A DNA stretch of 64,000 nt from CAWCDJ01 sp963836015 (GCA_963836015.1 CAWIIF010000011.1:1-64000); one strand, 5' to 3'; positions 1-9,792 are shown, counted from the first letter of the stretch. Notes: a model not told the origin generated them from the letters alone. Translations and numbers: made by a program.

Positions 1-489
1 GGCGGCGCTGCCGGTTCGGCCGTGGTAAATTTTGCCGTCGAACACAATTCCCGTTCCGATGCCCGTCCCGAGTGTGGCGTAGAACACATTGCGATAGCCC
101 ACGCCGGCTCCCCACAGAGACTCGGCGAGGCCGGCGGCGTTGGCATCGTTGTCCACGCGGGCGGGGATGCCGAAGGCGCGTTCGGTTTCGGCGGCGAGCG
201 GATAATCGCGCCAGCACGGCACGTTGGGAGGGTTCAGAACCACGCCGGTCTTGGGATCGAGCGGGCCGGGGGAGCAGATGCCGATGCCCGTGACCGAGCG
301 GCGCGCCGAGGGCGCCTGGGCAAACACCGCTTCGACGGCGTTCGTCACGGCCGCGAACCCCGTGGCCGCGTCTCCGGTGGCCACCATGGGGACGCGCGCC
401 TTATGGGAAATCTCTCCCTGTTCGTTCACGAGGCCGGCGGCTACCTTGGTGCCGCCGACGTCCACACCGATCGTCATGGATTGGGGCAT
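1..489 (-). CDS. ROK-family sugar kinase/regulator (glucokinase-like), 3-prime part missing
   Basis: This reading frame enters from the start codon at 489 and runs open to the window edge (163 codons), so the C-terminal half lies outside. The N-terminus carries the phosphate-binding motif DVGGTK at residues 10-15, followed by GICSPGPLD, VDNDANAAGLAE (the region that holds the ROK catalytic Asp) and TLGTGIGTG. ROK proteins phosphorylate glucose, N-acetylated sugars or related hexoses in the cytoplasm, or act as repressors. No N-terminal helix-turn-helix precedes the DVGGTK motif, which favours a kinase. In-frame ATGs also occur at 504 and 477. The gene is divergent from the oxidoreductase at 568, with about 80 bp between them. 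Sugar substrate unknown. Confidence 0.88.
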   Translation of the reverse strand, partial: MPQSMTIGVDVGGTKVAAGLVNEQGEISHKARVPMVATGDAATGFAAVTNAVEAVFAQAPSARRSVTGIGICSPGPLDPKTGVVLNPPNVPCWRDYPLAAETERAFGIPARVDNDANAAGLAESLWGAGVGYRNVFYATLGTGIGTGIVFDGKIYHGRTGSAA

Positions 490-567
490 CTTCTGAAAAT
501 GCATGGTACCACCGGGCCAAGAAGAGTCATAATAGAAGCCGTAACACCGACATCAGTGGAGGTTTTC

Positions 568-1959
568 GTGTCAGCCGAAAGTGAATCGAACCGCAGAGAT
601 TTTCTAAAGTCCGTGGGAGCCACGGGACTTACGCTGGGCGCCGCCCAATCCGCATTTGCAGCGAAGACCAGCGGCAAAGCCAGCGGCCGCGTGATCGGGG
701 CCAACGATCGCATCAATATCGGCGTAATCGGCTGCGGGGGCCGCGGGTCGTCGGATGCCCGGGACTTCGCCCGTTTCGGCGAGCAGAATAACGCATGCCA
801 GGTTGTGGCCGTGTGCGATGTCTACGAGAAGCGCAAACGCGCGGCTGCCGAGCGGCACAAGGCCAAAGGCTACTCCGATTACCGCGAGCTGCTGGGCCAG
901 AAGGATATCGACGCCGTGGTGGTCGCCACGCCCGACCACTGGCATGGCCGCATGGCGATGGACGCGATGGCCCAGGGCAAGGACGTGTACCTGGAGAAGC
1001 CCATGGTGCACACCAACGAGGAAGCGCGCGACCTGGTCGCCACTGTGAAGGAGACCAAGCGCATCCTGCAAGTGGGCTCGCAGACGACTTCGGCCGACAT
1101 GTGGTGGAAGGCGAAAAAGGCGATCGCCGACGGCATGATCGGGCAGATGATCATGTCGCAGGGTTCATATCACCGCAACAGCGCTGAAGGCGAGTGGAAT
1201 TATCCCATCGATGCGAATGCCGGCCCGGATGCGAAGGGCGACGACTTCATCGACTGGAACATGTGGCTGGGCCACCAGTTTAAGCTGGCGCCCAAGCGCG
1301 CCTGGGACTCCGACCGCTTCTTCCGTTTCCGCAAATATTGGGACTACTCGCTGGGAATCGCCAGCGACCTCTTTTATCACGTGATCGCGCCGCTCAACAT
1401 CTGCTGGGACGAGCCGCAGTTTCCGTCCAAGGTAATGGCCACCGGCGGCATCTATGTGTTCAAAGAGGGACCGAAGCGCGAGGTTCCAGACACGTTCCAC
1501 CTGCTGGCGGAGTACTCCAAGGGGCACTCGCTGGTGCTGAGCTCTTCGATGGCGAATTCCCGGCACATCCCCGGGCTGATCCGCGGCCACGAAGGGACCG
1601 TCGAAATGGTGAGCCACGGAATGTTCGAACGCATGGTGCCCTTCATCACCGTGACGCCGGAAACCAAGCGGGCCCGCGAAAGTAACGGGCAGTTCGAACT
1701 GGAGCCGATTCTGGGAAGCTCATACAAGTTCGGGACCAAGCCGATCCAGATTCCGGTGGACCAGAAGGACATGATGACGGCCCACATCGAGAACTTCCTG
1801 AGCTGCATGCGGACGCGTGAGAAACCGCACCTGGATGTGGAGACCGGAGCGAAAGCAGTGGTGGTGATCAACCTGGCGGCGCAGTCTTACCGCGAAGGCA
1901 AGACGATGTATTGGGACGCGCAGCACTGGAAGGCAGTCGATAAGCCGGTAAAGGCGTAG
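568..1959 (+). CDS. Gfo/Idh/MocA-family oxidoreductase, Tat-exported
   Basis: A 463-residue NAD(P)-dependent sugar-type dehydrogenase. The start is taken as GTG 568 because a GTGGAGG ribosome site lies just upstream (556-562). The long in-frame extension back to position 22 is antisense to the ROK gene and is rejected. The N-terminus has a twin-arginine signal (NRRDFLK, residues 8-14) followed by a hydrophobic stretch ending in AQSAFA. The Rossmann motif GVIGCGGRG follows at about residue 52, and the family's EKP motif is in YLEKPMVHT at about residue 141. This exported class is very common in Acidobacteria and Planctomycetes and probably acts on sugars or glycoside derivatives in the periplasm. 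Adjacent ROK and receptor genes suggest carbohydrate use; the substrate is unknown. Confidence 0.9.
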   Translation: MSAESESNRRDFLKSVGATGLTLGAAQSAFAAKTSGKASGRVIGANDRINIGVIGCGGRGSSDARDFARFGEQNNACQVVAVCDVYEKRKRAAAERHKAKGYSDYRELLGQKDIDAVVVATPDHWHGRMAMDAMAQGKDVYLEKPMVHTNEEARDLVATVKETKRILQVGSQTTSADMWWKAKKAIADGMIGQMIMSQGSYHRNSAEGEWNYPIDANAGPDAKGDDFIDWNMWLGHQFKLAPKRAWDSDRFFRFRKYWDYSLGIASDLFYHVIAPLNICWDEPQFPSKVMATGGIYVFKEGPKREVPDTFHLLAEYSKGHSLVLSSSMANSRHIPGLIRGHEGTVEMVSHGMFERMVPFITVTPETKRARESNGQFELEPILGSSYKFGTKPIQIPVDQKDMMTAHIENFLSCMRTREKPHLDVETGAKAVVVINLAAQSYREGKTMYWDAQHWKAVDKPVKA

Positions 1960-1964
1960 AAAGT

Positions 1965-1989
1965 AGGGCAGGCCTCTCCGGCCTGCCCT
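1965..1989. terminator. Hairpin between convergent genes
   Basis: AGGGCAGGCC, loop TCTCC, GGCCTGCCCT forms a perfect 10-bp stem between the stop codons of the oxidoreductase (+) and the first Oar receptor (-). The U-tract is weak on both sides (TTTCC on the plus side), so it may be a bidirectional terminator or a dispersed palindromic repeat. A related sequence lies near 58105. Confidence 0.6.
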
Positions 1990-1994
1990 TTCCT

Positions 1995-4900
1995 TCAGAA
2001 GTACAGCCGCAGCGAGAGCTGCATGTTCCGCACGTTGCCGTTCTTGCCGGTTACTTTGCCGAACGAGGAGCTCGTGGGGTTGAACTGCGCGCCACCCAGG
2101 GTCGGATGGTTGAACACGTTGAATGCCTCGGCACGGAACTGCAGGCCGGCACGTTCCGTGAGGGCGAACCTCTTGAACAAACCGACGTTCCAGTTCGAGA
2201 AGCCGGGGCTGTGGATGACGTTGCGAATACCTTTCTGCATCACGAACGTACCCTTGGCCGGAGGCGTGTAGATCGGCGAGCCATCCGAGTTGGTGGTGGT
2301 GAACCAGAAGTTCGGGTCCTTCGATCCGTTGGCGGCGAAGCCGCCCACGATCGACGGGGTGCCGTTCATGTTCCAGAACTGGCCGATTCCGCAGAGACTG
2401 CCGTCCTGGCCGACTCCGGCGTAATCGGTACCGACGCCGACACTGCACGGAGTACCCGTCTGGAACTGCGTAATGCCGCTGAGTTGCCATCCGCCGAGGA
2501 GCTTCCCGGCCATGTTGTTCTGGTTCTTGAAGAAGGGCAGCTCGTAGATGTAGTTGGCGATGAACACGTGCCGCGCGTCGAAGTTCGAATAGCCCCAGAG
2601 GTTGCTGGCATCGTAGGTATTCGGGATGATGTTGCGCTGGGCGGAGCCGTCGTCCATGCTCTTCGAGAGCGTGTATGCCACGCCGAAAGCGAAGCCGTGC
2701 GTGAACCGCTTGTTCCAGGTGATCTGAAGCGAGTTGTACATGGAGCTGGCAATGTTGTCGGTTTCGCGAATGGAGTTGTAGCCCTGATAGGGACGCAGCG
2801 AGTCGAGCAGACCGGGCATGCCCGACGGAAGGTTGCCGTTGGCGTCCCGGTAGGGCGCGAGCGCCGCAAGAGTCGGCTGGTTGATGTCGGCTTCGCGCTG
2901 CTGGTGCAGGCCGCGGCGAGCCACATAACCGACCGAGAGCATCGTGCTCCCCGGCAGTTGGCGTTCGAAGGTTACGTTCCAGGCCCAGGCTTCGGGGTTT
3001 TTGAAGGCCTTGCTCTGGGTCGTGACCGTTAGCGGAAACGCGTTGGCGGAGGTTCCACCCGGGTTGTCCGCGTTGCCGAAGGAAACGTTGGCGGTCGGCT
3101 GGAACGGCGGGTTGCCGCCCAGGAAGATCGAGTCGCTCACGCCCAGGCGGGTGAAGAAGCGGCCGATGCCGGCCCGGATCACGTTCTTGTCGCTGATCTG
3201 ATAAGCCAGGCCCACGCGCGGCTGGATGTCGCCCCACTGAATATCCGAGTAGTGATTGTTCACGCCGCGGAACAAGTAGTTGAGGCTGGAGTTGGAAGCC
3301 TCGGGGAAACGGCCCTGCGCCGCCGACGGCCAACCCGTGCCGGGAATGACCATGCCGTTGTATTTGTCTCCGTTGCCGATGATGACCTGGTCGGTCTTGG
3401 GGTCGACCCTAACCGCTTTGGATGGATCGTAGAAGCCCGGATCGAAGACGGCCATGTTGGCCCACAGAGCATGGTAAGGCACGATGACGCTGTAGCGCAG
3501 GCCATAGTCGAGGTGTAGTCTCTGATTAACCTTCCAGCCATCCTGCGCGAACGCTTCGTACATACTGCCGCGGAAGATGGTGTAGGCACGCTGGCCGAGT
3601 TCGGAATAGGTATCGAACAGGCCGAGGGCGGCGTTGGCAGCGGCGTTGCCGGTGGTTGCGAAGCCGCCGCGCGTGTCGGTGAAGGAGAACTGCCCGTTCT
3701 GGTTGTTGGTGCAGGTGGGGCACGCCGAAACGTTGATCTCGTCGTTGTCGTTCTCACCCGACTTCTCGTACAGGAAGCCGAACTTCAGCGTATGGCTGCC
3801 CTTGACCCAGGTGAAGCTGTCGGAAAAGTCCCAGATCGGTCCCGCGGAATGGGACGGGTACGGACCGCCGCTGAGGCCCGAAAAGCTGGTCATGTTGACG
3901 GTCGGGATGCGGGTCGGGATCAGCTTGCCCTGCGGGAAGATGTAGGGATAGTTGATGCCCACGGTGGTGCGATCGAGGAAGTGAGCTTCGTCTACCGGGA
4001 TGTACACATCGTCGAGACTGAAGGTGGCGAGGAATTCGTTCACCTTGTTGGCGCTGATGGTCCAGACGTGGCTCAGAGAGTTGGTCTGATTGGGACGATT
4101 GAAGAACTTTGGTGTCTCACCCGACCCGCCATCCAGGGGCTGGTATTCCCAGAAGGAGTAATTCATCCGCCGGAACTGCAGGCGCTGCCGGTCGGTGATG
4201 TTGAAGTCGGCCGATAGCGTGTCCTTGCGCTGGTTCTGCGGGTGCCTTGCCGTGAGGTAGAAGGTCTGGCTGCCGTTGATGGGCACCGCCAGGTTGGGCT
4301 TCGCCCAGGCATTCAGGATGCCGATGCCATTGGGGCTGAGCTGGCTCTTGGGAATGATGTTGCCGGGATACGGAATGCCGGTATTCGGATCTTTGATCTG
4401 AACGACCTTGCCGTAGTAGAAATTGCTCGGGTTGAGCAGTTCGCTGAAATCGCCCTGCCGCATGAGCATGGAGGGAACTGTCTGCGATGTGGTATCGGTG
4501 TAGCGATAGCGCACCCATTCCTGGCCCCAATACCAGAACACCTTGCTCTTGTCGGTGTTGAACTTTCCCGGGATGTAGAAAGGTCCGCCGATGTTATAGC
4601 CGAACTGGTTGTAGGTGATGGGCGCTACGAAATTCTGTCCCGCCGTATGGTTGCGGGTCCAGCTGTTGGCATTGAAGACGGTGTTGCGGACATAGTCGTA
4701 AGCCGCGCCGTGGAAATCCTGGGTGCCGCTCTTGGTGATGATGCGGATCTGACCGCCCGCGGAGCGTCCGTACTCGGCGGCGTAGTTAGCGGTCAGAATC
4801 TGGATTTCCTGTGTCGAGTCCACGTCGGCGGAGCCGAGGCTGGTTCCGTTGGAGCGGGTACGTACGGCGGGAGCGCCGTCGTAAGTGATGAGGCTGTCCT

Positions 4901-5465
4901 GGGTGCGGGCGCCGTTGATGTTGCTGGGACCCTGGCTGAATGCGAACGACAGGCCGGAAAGGTTGCCGCCGCGGGTGCCGGGCACCAGGTTGGCCATGAA
5001 GATCGGGTTGCGGCCGTTTAACTCGAGACTGTCGATCTGCTGCCGGGTAACGTTGCGCTGCACGGAGGCCGATTCGGTCTGCAACGTCTGCGCAGTGGCT
5101 GTGACTTCGACCGTTTCGGTGGTGGCGCCGACCGCCAACTTGGCGTCCACGGCGAGTGTGGCGCTCGGATCCAGCTTATTGCTGCCACTTTGGAAGGTCT
5201 TGAACCCTGCCGCCTCCACCGACACGACGTAGATGCCGGGGGGAAGACTGGGAACGATGTAGTATCCGGACTCATTCGCTGTGGCTTGACGTTGAAGCCC
5301 GCTTTGATTCTTAACCGTGACCTTTGCGCCGGGAACCGTGGATCCGCTCGGGTCCTTCACGAACCCCGAGATGGAACCGAAGTCCGACTGGCCGAACGCA
5401 AGGACTGCGGCGAGTAAAGCCATCAGCGCGGAGTAAATCACGCGCCGAGAACACACTTGGGTCAT
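1995..5465 (-). CDS. Oar-like TonB-dependent outer-membrane receptor, copy 1
   Basis: 1156 residues. A signal peptide ends near AFGQ (about residue 25). A carboxypeptidase-regulatory-like beta-sandwich (SISGFVKDPSGSTVPGAKV, about 30-110) is followed by a plug-like segment (about 120-250) and a long beta-barrel ending in LSLRLYF. That terminal Phe is the usual signal for BAM-mediated insertion. Oar-family receptors import or secrete large substrates across the outer membrane, and substrates are rarely known. A GGAGA ribosome site precedes ATG 5465. It is the most downstream of three tandem paralogues. It differs from copies 2 and 3 by a longer loop of about ten residues (DANGNLPSGMPG) in the C-terminal half. 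No SusD-type partner lies nearby. Confidence 0.93.
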   Translation of the reverse strand: MTQVCSRRVIYSALMALLAAVLAFGQSDFGSISGFVKDPSGSTVPGAKVTVKNQSGLQRQATANESGYYIVPSLPPGIYVVSVEAAGFKTFQSGSNKLDPSATLAVDAKLAVGATTETVEVTATAQTLQTESASVQRNVTRQQIDSLELNGRNPIFMANLVPGTRGGNLSGLSFAFSQGPSNINGARTQDSLITYDGAPAVRTRSNGTSLGSADVDSTQEIQILTANYAAEYGRSAGGQIRIITKSGTQDFHGAAYDYVRNTVFNANSWTRNHTAGQNFVAPITYNQFGYNIGGPFYIPGKFNTDKSKVFWYWGQEWVRYRYTDTTSQTVPSMLMRQGDFSELLNPSNFYYGKVVQIKDPNTGIPYPGNIIPKSQLSPNGIGILNAWAKPNLAVPINGSQTFYLTARHPQNQRKDTLSADFNITDRQRLQFRRMNYSFWEYQPLDGGSGETPKFFNRPNQTNSLSHVWTISANKVNEFLATFSLDDVYIPVDEAHFLDRTTVGINYPYIFPQGKLIPTRIPTVNMTSFSGLSGGPYPSHSAGPIWDFSDSFTWVKGSHTLKFGFLYEKSGENDNDEINVSACPTCTNNQNGQFSFTDTRGGFATTGNAAANAALGLFDTYSELGQRAYTIFRGSMYEAFAQDGWKVNQRLHLDYGLRYSVIVPYHALWANMAVFDPGFYDPSKAVRVDPKTDQVIIGNGDKYNGMVIPGTGWPSAAQGRFPEASNSSLNYLFRGVNNHYSDIQWGDIQPRVGLAYQISDKNVIRAGIGRFFTRLGVSDSIFLGGNPPFQPTANVSFGNADNPGGTSANAFPLTVTTQSKAFKNPEAWAWNVTFERQLPGSTMLSVGYVARRGLHQQREADINQPTLAALAPYRDANGNLPSGMPGLLDSLRPYQGYNSIRETDNIASSMYNSLQITWNKRFTHGFAFGVAYTLSKSMDDGSAQRNIIPNTYDASNLWGYSNFDARHVFIANYIYELPFFKNQNNMAGKLLGGWQLSGITQFQTGTPCSVGVGTDYAGVGQDGSLCGIGQFWNMNGTPSIVGGFAANGSKDPNFWFTTTNSDGSPIYTPPAKGTFVMQKGIRNVIHSPGFSNWNVGLFKRFALTERAGLQFRAEAFNVFNHPTLGGAQFNPTSSSFGKVTGKNGNVRNMQLSLRLYF

Positions 5466-5686
5466 TCCTTTCTCCTTCAGACGATTGATTGGTTTTGGTC
5501 AATTGTTGCCCTTGCCCAATAGCCAACACCGCTGATCTCCGAACGGCTGGGGTACAAGTTTTGGAGTGAATACAAAGGAACGCCACGGCGCGAGACGGCC
5601 ATTCGTTTCGGACGCTGGTATTCGACACTGCGATCCGAAATATCATCCCCGGTTCCGACAGTTGCGGATCTCTCACTTCCCCTAAT

Positions 5687-5710
5687 CCCGTGATACGGTT
5701 CTATCACGGG
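5687..5710. promoter_or_regulatory. Perfect palindrome upstream of receptor copy 1
   Basis: CCCGTGATA, six-base spacer CGGTTC, TATCACGGG: a perfect 9-bp inverted repeat centred about 232 bp upstream of the ATG at 5465. Degenerate versions sit at nearly the same distance from the other two receptor genes. It could be an operator or part of the promoter; the binding protein is unknown. Confidence 0.5.
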
Positions 5711-5837
5711 ACGGCGGGGACGGGGCTCGAAAAGGCGATAAATGTTGTTTCAAAGCGAAAAAAATCTGACGCGCATCCTGTATTGATCGTATCTGGAGGC
5801 GGGCAAAATACTGGATGGATCGTACGGCGCGAACAAA

Positions 5838-5868
5838 AAAAGCCCGCTCCCGGTCCGGGAGCGGGCTT
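5838..5868 (-). terminator. Intrinsic terminator of receptor copy 2
   Basis: Read on the minus strand, AAGCCCGCTCCCGG and CCGGGAGCGGGCTT form a long GC-rich stem with almost no loop, followed directly by a run of T. It lies 16-45 bases past the stop codon of the receptor gene ending at 5884. A textbook rho-independent terminator. Confidence 0.9.
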
Positions 5869-5883
5869 GGCCTTACACGTACT

Positions 5884-8800
5884 TCAGAAGTACAAACGCA
5901 GCGAAAGCTGCATGTTCCGCACGTCGCCGGTTTTGCCGGTGACCTTGCCGAACGCGGAGCTCGTCGGGTTGAAGTTGGCGCCACCCAGGTTCGGGTGGTT
6001 GAACACATCAAACGCCTCAGCGCGGAACTGCAGGCCGGCCCGTTCGTTGATGGCGAACTTCTTGAACAGTCCGACGTTCCAGTTCGAGAAACCAGGGTTG
6101 TGGATGACGTTGCGAATGCCCTGCTGCGTCACGAACGTACCCTTGGCCGGAGCCGTAAAGATTGGCGAGCCATCGGAGTTCTTAGTCGTGAACCAGTAGT
6201 TCGGGTCGCTGGCGCCATTGGCGGCGAACCCGCCGACGATCGACGGTGTGCCGTTCATGTTCCAGAACTGGTTGGTACAGGACATGCTGCCGTCCTGGCC
6301 GACGCCGGCGTAATCGGTGTTGACACCGACGCTGCACGGCGTGCCGGACTGGAACTGGGTGATGCCGCTGATCTGCCATCCGCCGAGAGCCTTTCCCGCC
6401 AGATTATTCTGGTTCTTGAAGAAGGGCAGCTCGTAGATGTAGTTGGCGATGAAGACGTGGCGCGCGTCGAAATCCGAATAGCCCCACAGGTTACTGGCAT
6501 CGTAGGTGTTCGGGATGATGTCACGCTGGGCGGAGCCGTTGTCCATGCTCTTCGAGAGGGTGTATGACACGCCAAAAGCGAAGCCGTGCGTGAAACGCTT
6601 GTTCCAGGTGATCTGCAGCGAATTGTACATGGAACTGGCCACGTTGTCGGATTCGCGAATGGAGTTATAACCCTTGTACGGGCGCAGGGCGTCGAGGTTC
6701 ACGCCCGGGTTTGCCAGCACGGTAGCGATAGTCGGCTGGTTGATGTCGGCTTCGCGCTGCTGGTGCAGGCCGCGCCGGGCCACATAACCGACCGAAAGCA
6801 TCGTGCTCCAGGGGAGTTGGCGCTCAAAGGTGGCGTTCCAGGCCCAGGCTTCCGGATTTTTGAAGGCCTTGCTCTGGGTGGTAACCGTGAGCGGCGGCGA
6901 GTTGGCGGATGTGCCGCCCGGGTTATCGGCGCTGCCGAACGAGACGTTAGCGGTCGGCTGGAACGGCGGGTTGCCGCCCAGGAAGATCGAGTCGCTAACG
7001 CCCAGGCGTGTGAAGAAGCGGCCGACGCCGGCGCGGAAGACGTTCTTATCGGAGATCTGGTAGGCTAGGCCGACGCGCGGCTGGTAATCGCCAAACTGGA
7101 TATCCGAGTAGTGGTTGTTCACGCCGCGGAACAGGTAGTTGAGGCTGGAGTTCGACGCCTCGGGGAAGCGGCCCTGGGCGGAAGACGGCCAGCCGGTGCC
7201 CGGGATCACCATTCCGTTGTATTTGTCGCCCGTGCCGGCGACGACCAGTCCTGTCTTGGGGTCGACCGTTACGGCCTTCGCCGGATCATAGTAAGTCGGA
7301 TCGAAAACGGACATGTTGCCCCACAGGGCGTGATACGGCACGATGACGGTGTAGCGCAGACCGTAGTCCAGATGCAGCTTCTGGCTGACCTTCCAGCCAT
7401 CCTGCGCGAACGCTTCGTACATGCTGCCGCGGAAGATGGTGTAGGCGCGCTGGCCGAGCTCGGAATACGTGTCGAACAGGCCGAGGGCGGCGTTGGCCGC
7501 GGCATTGCCGGTGGTCGGCTGGCCGGACCGCGTATCGGTGAAGGAGAACTGCCCGTTCTGGTTATTTGTACAGGTCGGGCACGCAGAAACGTTGATTTCG
7601 TCGTTGTCGTTCTCGCCCGACTTCTCATAGAGGAAGCCGAACTTCATCGTGTGGCTGCCTTTGACCCACGTAAAACTATCGGAAAAGTCCCAGATCGGCC
7701 CCGCGGAATGGGACGGGTATGGACCGCCGCTCAGACCGGAGAAGCTGGTCATGTTCACGGTCGGGATGCGGGTCGGAATCAGTTTGCCCTGCGGGAAGAT
7801 GTAGGGATAGTTGATGCCGACGGTGGTGCGATCCAGGAAGTTCGCCTGATCCACCGGGATATACACGTCATCGAGACTGAAGGTGGCGAGGAATTCGTTC
7901 ACTTTGTTCGCGCTGATGGTCCAGACGTGGCTCAGCGAGTTGGTCTGGTTAGGTCGATTGAAGTATTTCGGAGTCTCGTTGGTGCCGCCATCGAGAGGCT
8001 GATACTCCCAGAAAGCGTAGTTCATGCGACGGAACTGCAAACGCTGCCGGTCGGTGATGTTGAAATCGGCCGAAAGTGTATCTTTGCGCTGGTTCTGCGG
8101 GTGGCGCGCTGTGAGATACCAGGTCTGGCTTCCATTGATGGGCACGGCCAGGTTGGGCTTCGGCCAAGCATTCAGGATGCCGATTCCGTTCGGGCTGAGC
8201 TGGCTCTTGGGGATGACGTTGCCGGGATATGGAATGCCGGTATTCGGATCTTTGATCTGAACGACCTTGCCATAGTAGAAGTTGCTCGGGTTGAGCAACT
8301 CGCTGAAATCGCCCTGGCGCATCGCAAGGGACGGCACGGTCTGCGATGCGGTATCGGTGTAGCGGTAGCGAACCCATTCCTGGCCCCAATACCAGAAGAT
8401 TTTGCTCTTGTCGGTATTGAATTTTCCAGGGATATAAAGCGGGCCACCGATGTTGTAGCCGAACTGGTTGTAGGTAATGGGCGCGACGAAATTCTGCCCC
8501 GGCGTATTGTTGCGGCCCCAGGAATTGGCATTGAAGATTGTGTTGCGGACGTAGTCGTAAGCCGCGCCGTGGAAATCCTGAGTGCCGCTCTTGGTGATAA
8601 TGCGGATTTGACCGCCCGCGGAGCGTCCGTATTCGGCGGCATAGTTGGCGGTCAGGATCTGGATTTCCTGCGTGGAATCCACATCGGCCGAGCCAAGGCT
8701 GGTGCCGTTGGAACGGGTACGCACGGCAGGTGCGCCGTCGTAGGTGATAAGGCTGTCCTGGGTGCGGGCGCCGTTGATGTTGCTCGGGCCCTGGCTGAAT

Positions 8801-9324
8801 GCGAACGACAGGCCGGAAAGGTTGCCGCCGCGGGTGCCGGGCACCAGGTTGGCCATGAAGATGGGGTTGCGGCCGTTCAGCTCGAGGCTGTCGATCTGCT
8901 GCCGCGTGACGTCGCGCTGCACTGACGCCGATTCGGTCTGCAGAGTCTGGGCCGAGGCCGTGACCTCTACCGTTTCGGTGGCAGCACCGACTGAGAGCTG
9001 GGCGTCAACGGCCAGCGTAGCGCTTGAGTCCAGCTTGTTGCTGGCGCTATCGAATTTCTTGAACCCGGCGGCTTCCACGGAAATGGAATACATGCCAGGG
9101 GGAAGACTGGTCAGGACGTAGTAGCCGGACTCGTTGGTCGTGGCTTGACGTTCGAGGCCGCTTTGATTCTTAACCGTAACTTTCGCGTTTGGAACCGTGG
9201 ATCCGCTCGGATCCTTGACGAACCCCGATATCGTACCGAGGTCCGATTGGCTGAACGCGAGGACCGCGGCCAGCACAGTCATCAGCGCGACGTAGAGCAC
9301 GCGCCGAGAACACACTTGGTTCAT
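5884..9324 (-). CDS. Oar-like TonB-dependent outer-membrane receptor, copy 2
   Basis: 1146 residues with the same architecture as copy 1: signal peptide ending near AFSQ, carboxypeptidase-regulatory-like domain (TISGFVKDPSGSTVPNAKV), plug, barrel, terminal LSLRLYF. The stretch around residues 125-270 is almost identical to copies 1 and 3. In the barrel it resembles copy 1 in some blocks (GPIWDFSDSFTW) and copy 3 in others (TIATVLANPGVNLDALRPY), so the array looks mosaic. A GGAGA ribosome site precedes ATG 9324. It has its own upstream region and terminator, so it is probably a separate transcription unit. Predicted outer-membrane location; substrate unknown. Confidence 0.93.
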   Translation of the reverse strand: MNQVCSRRVLYVALMTVLAAVLAFSQSDLGTISGFVKDPSGSTVPNAKVTVKNQSGLERQATTNESGYYVLTSLPPGMYSISVEAAGFKKFDSASNKLDSSATLAVDAQLSVGAATETVEVTASAQTLQTESASVQRDVTRQQIDSLELNGRNPIFMANLVPGTRGGNLSGLSFAFSQGPSNINGARTQDSLITYDGAPAVRTRSNGTSLGSADVDSTQEIQILTANYAAEYGRSAGGQIRIITKSGTQDFHGAAYDYVRNTIFNANSWGRNNTPGQNFVAPITYNQFGYNIGGPLYIPGKFNTDKSKIFWYWGQEWVRYRYTDTASQTVPSLAMRQGDFSELLNPSNFYYGKVVQIKDPNTGIPYPGNVIPKSQLSPNGIGILNAWPKPNLAVPINGSQTWYLTARHPQNQRKDTLSADFNITDRQRLQFRRMNYAFWEYQPLDGGTNETPKYFNRPNQTNSLSHVWTISANKVNEFLATFSLDDVYIPVDQANFLDRTTVGINYPYIFPQGKLIPTRIPTVNMTSFSGLSGGPYPSHSAGPIWDFSDSFTWVKGSHTMKFGFLYEKSGENDNDEINVSACPTCTNNQNGQFSFTDTRSGQPTTGNAAANAALGLFDTYSELGQRAYTIFRGSMYEAFAQDGWKVSQKLHLDYGLRYTVIVPYHALWGNMSVFDPTYYDPAKAVTVDPKTGLVVAGTGDKYNGMVIPGTGWPSSAQGRFPEASNSSLNYLFRGVNNHYSDIQFGDYQPRVGLAYQISDKNVFRAGVGRFFTRLGVSDSIFLGGNPPFQPTANVSFGSADNPGGTSANSPPLTVTTQSKAFKNPEAWAWNATFERQLPWSTMLSVGYVARRGLHQQREADINQPTIATVLANPGVNLDALRPYKGYNSIRESDNVASSMYNSLQITWNKRFTHGFAFGVSYTLSKSMDNGSAQRDIIPNTYDASNLWGYSDFDARHVFIANYIYELPFFKNQNNLAGKALGGWQISGITQFQSGTPCSVGVNTDYAGVGQDGSMSCTNQFWNMNGTPSIVGGFAANGASDPNYWFTTKNSDGSPIFTAPAKGTFVTQQGIRNVIHNPGFSNWNVGLFKKFAINERAGLQFRAEAFDVFNHPNLGGANFNPTSSAFGKVTGKTGDVRNMQLSLRLYF

Positions 9325-9543
9325 TCGATTTCTCCTTCAGACATTCTGATTGTCTTGTCGATTGTTGTTTTCGCCCCAAGCACCCCCCTCTTCGGGGTAC
9401 AGGGCTGTAGCTACAGAGTGAAGGAATGAAAAGGAACGCCACACTACGGGATGGACATCCGTGCCGGACGTCGACGGGAATCGAAGCCAAAAGAGACATA
9501 TCCTCCCGGCCCTCAATGTGGCCGACCTCTAAATTCCCCTATT

Positions 9544-9565
9544 CCCGTGTGTACGGTTTTATCAC
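9544..9565. promoter_or_regulatory. Degenerate CCCGTG-N10-TATCAC element upstream of receptor copy 2
   Basis: CCCGTG and TATCAC are separated by ten bases that include TACGGTTT, matching the spacer of the perfect palindrome at 5687. The centre is about 231 bp upstream of the ATG at 9324. Confidence 0.42.
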
Positions 9566-9734
9566 AGAACAGCTCAGATTTCACGCGCTGGGGGTCTGAA
9601 AACGGTGAAATCTCCGTTTCAGAACCAAAAAAACTTTGAGCGGCCGCTCACCGATTGTAAATGAGGATACTCTTCCGTTTTTCATAGGCCGGATCTACCA
9701 GCGGCTGTAGAAACGGAGGAGTTCTGGGCACGAA

Positions 9735-9768
9735 AAAAGGCCCACCCGGAGGGTCCGGGTGGGCCTTA
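9735..9768 (-). terminator. Intrinsic terminator of receptor copy 3
   Basis: On the minus strand AAGGCCCACCCGGA, loop CCC, TCCGGGTGGGCCTT is followed by a T run. This is a 14-bp perfect stem placed 25-58 bases after the stop codon of the receptor gene that ends at 9793. Confidence 0.9.
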
Positions 9769-9792
9769 ATTGAAACTACCGAGCCGTCTTCG

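Larger units (their letters stand above)
5466..5883. other. Intergenic region upstream of receptor copy 1
   Basis: No gene is supported here. The stretch holds the leader and regulatory region of receptor copy 1 (minus strand) and the terminator of receptor copy 2. The segment AAAGGAACGCCAC and the palindrome near 5687 recur in related form upstream of copy 2, so the upstream region was probably duplicated with the gene. Short open frames here have no start signal or recognisable product. Confidence 0.7.
9325..9792. other. Intergenic region upstream of receptor copy 2
   Basis: No gene is supported. It holds the leader of receptor copy 2, a degenerate copy of the CCCGTG/TATCAC element (9544-9565), an A-tract segment (about 9620-9640) that resembles one near 5746-5770, and the terminator of receptor copy 3 at 9735-9768. 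Confidence 0.7.

Noticed and set aside
22..567. In-frame N-terminal extension of the oxidoreductase
   Set aside because: It is antisense to the ROK kinase gene, lacks similarity to the family, and a Tat signal with a ribosome site defines the start at 568.
5687..5710. CRP/FNR-type site
   Set aside because: The half-sites resemble GTGA and TCAC but the spacing (ten bases between them) is too long for a CRP site.
7111..8925. Long open frame (about 600 codons) antisense to receptor copy 2; similar frames lie antisense to copies 1 and 3
   Set aside because: Valine/arginine-rich composition typical of GC-rich shadow frames, no motif, and the opposite strand encodes a clear receptor.
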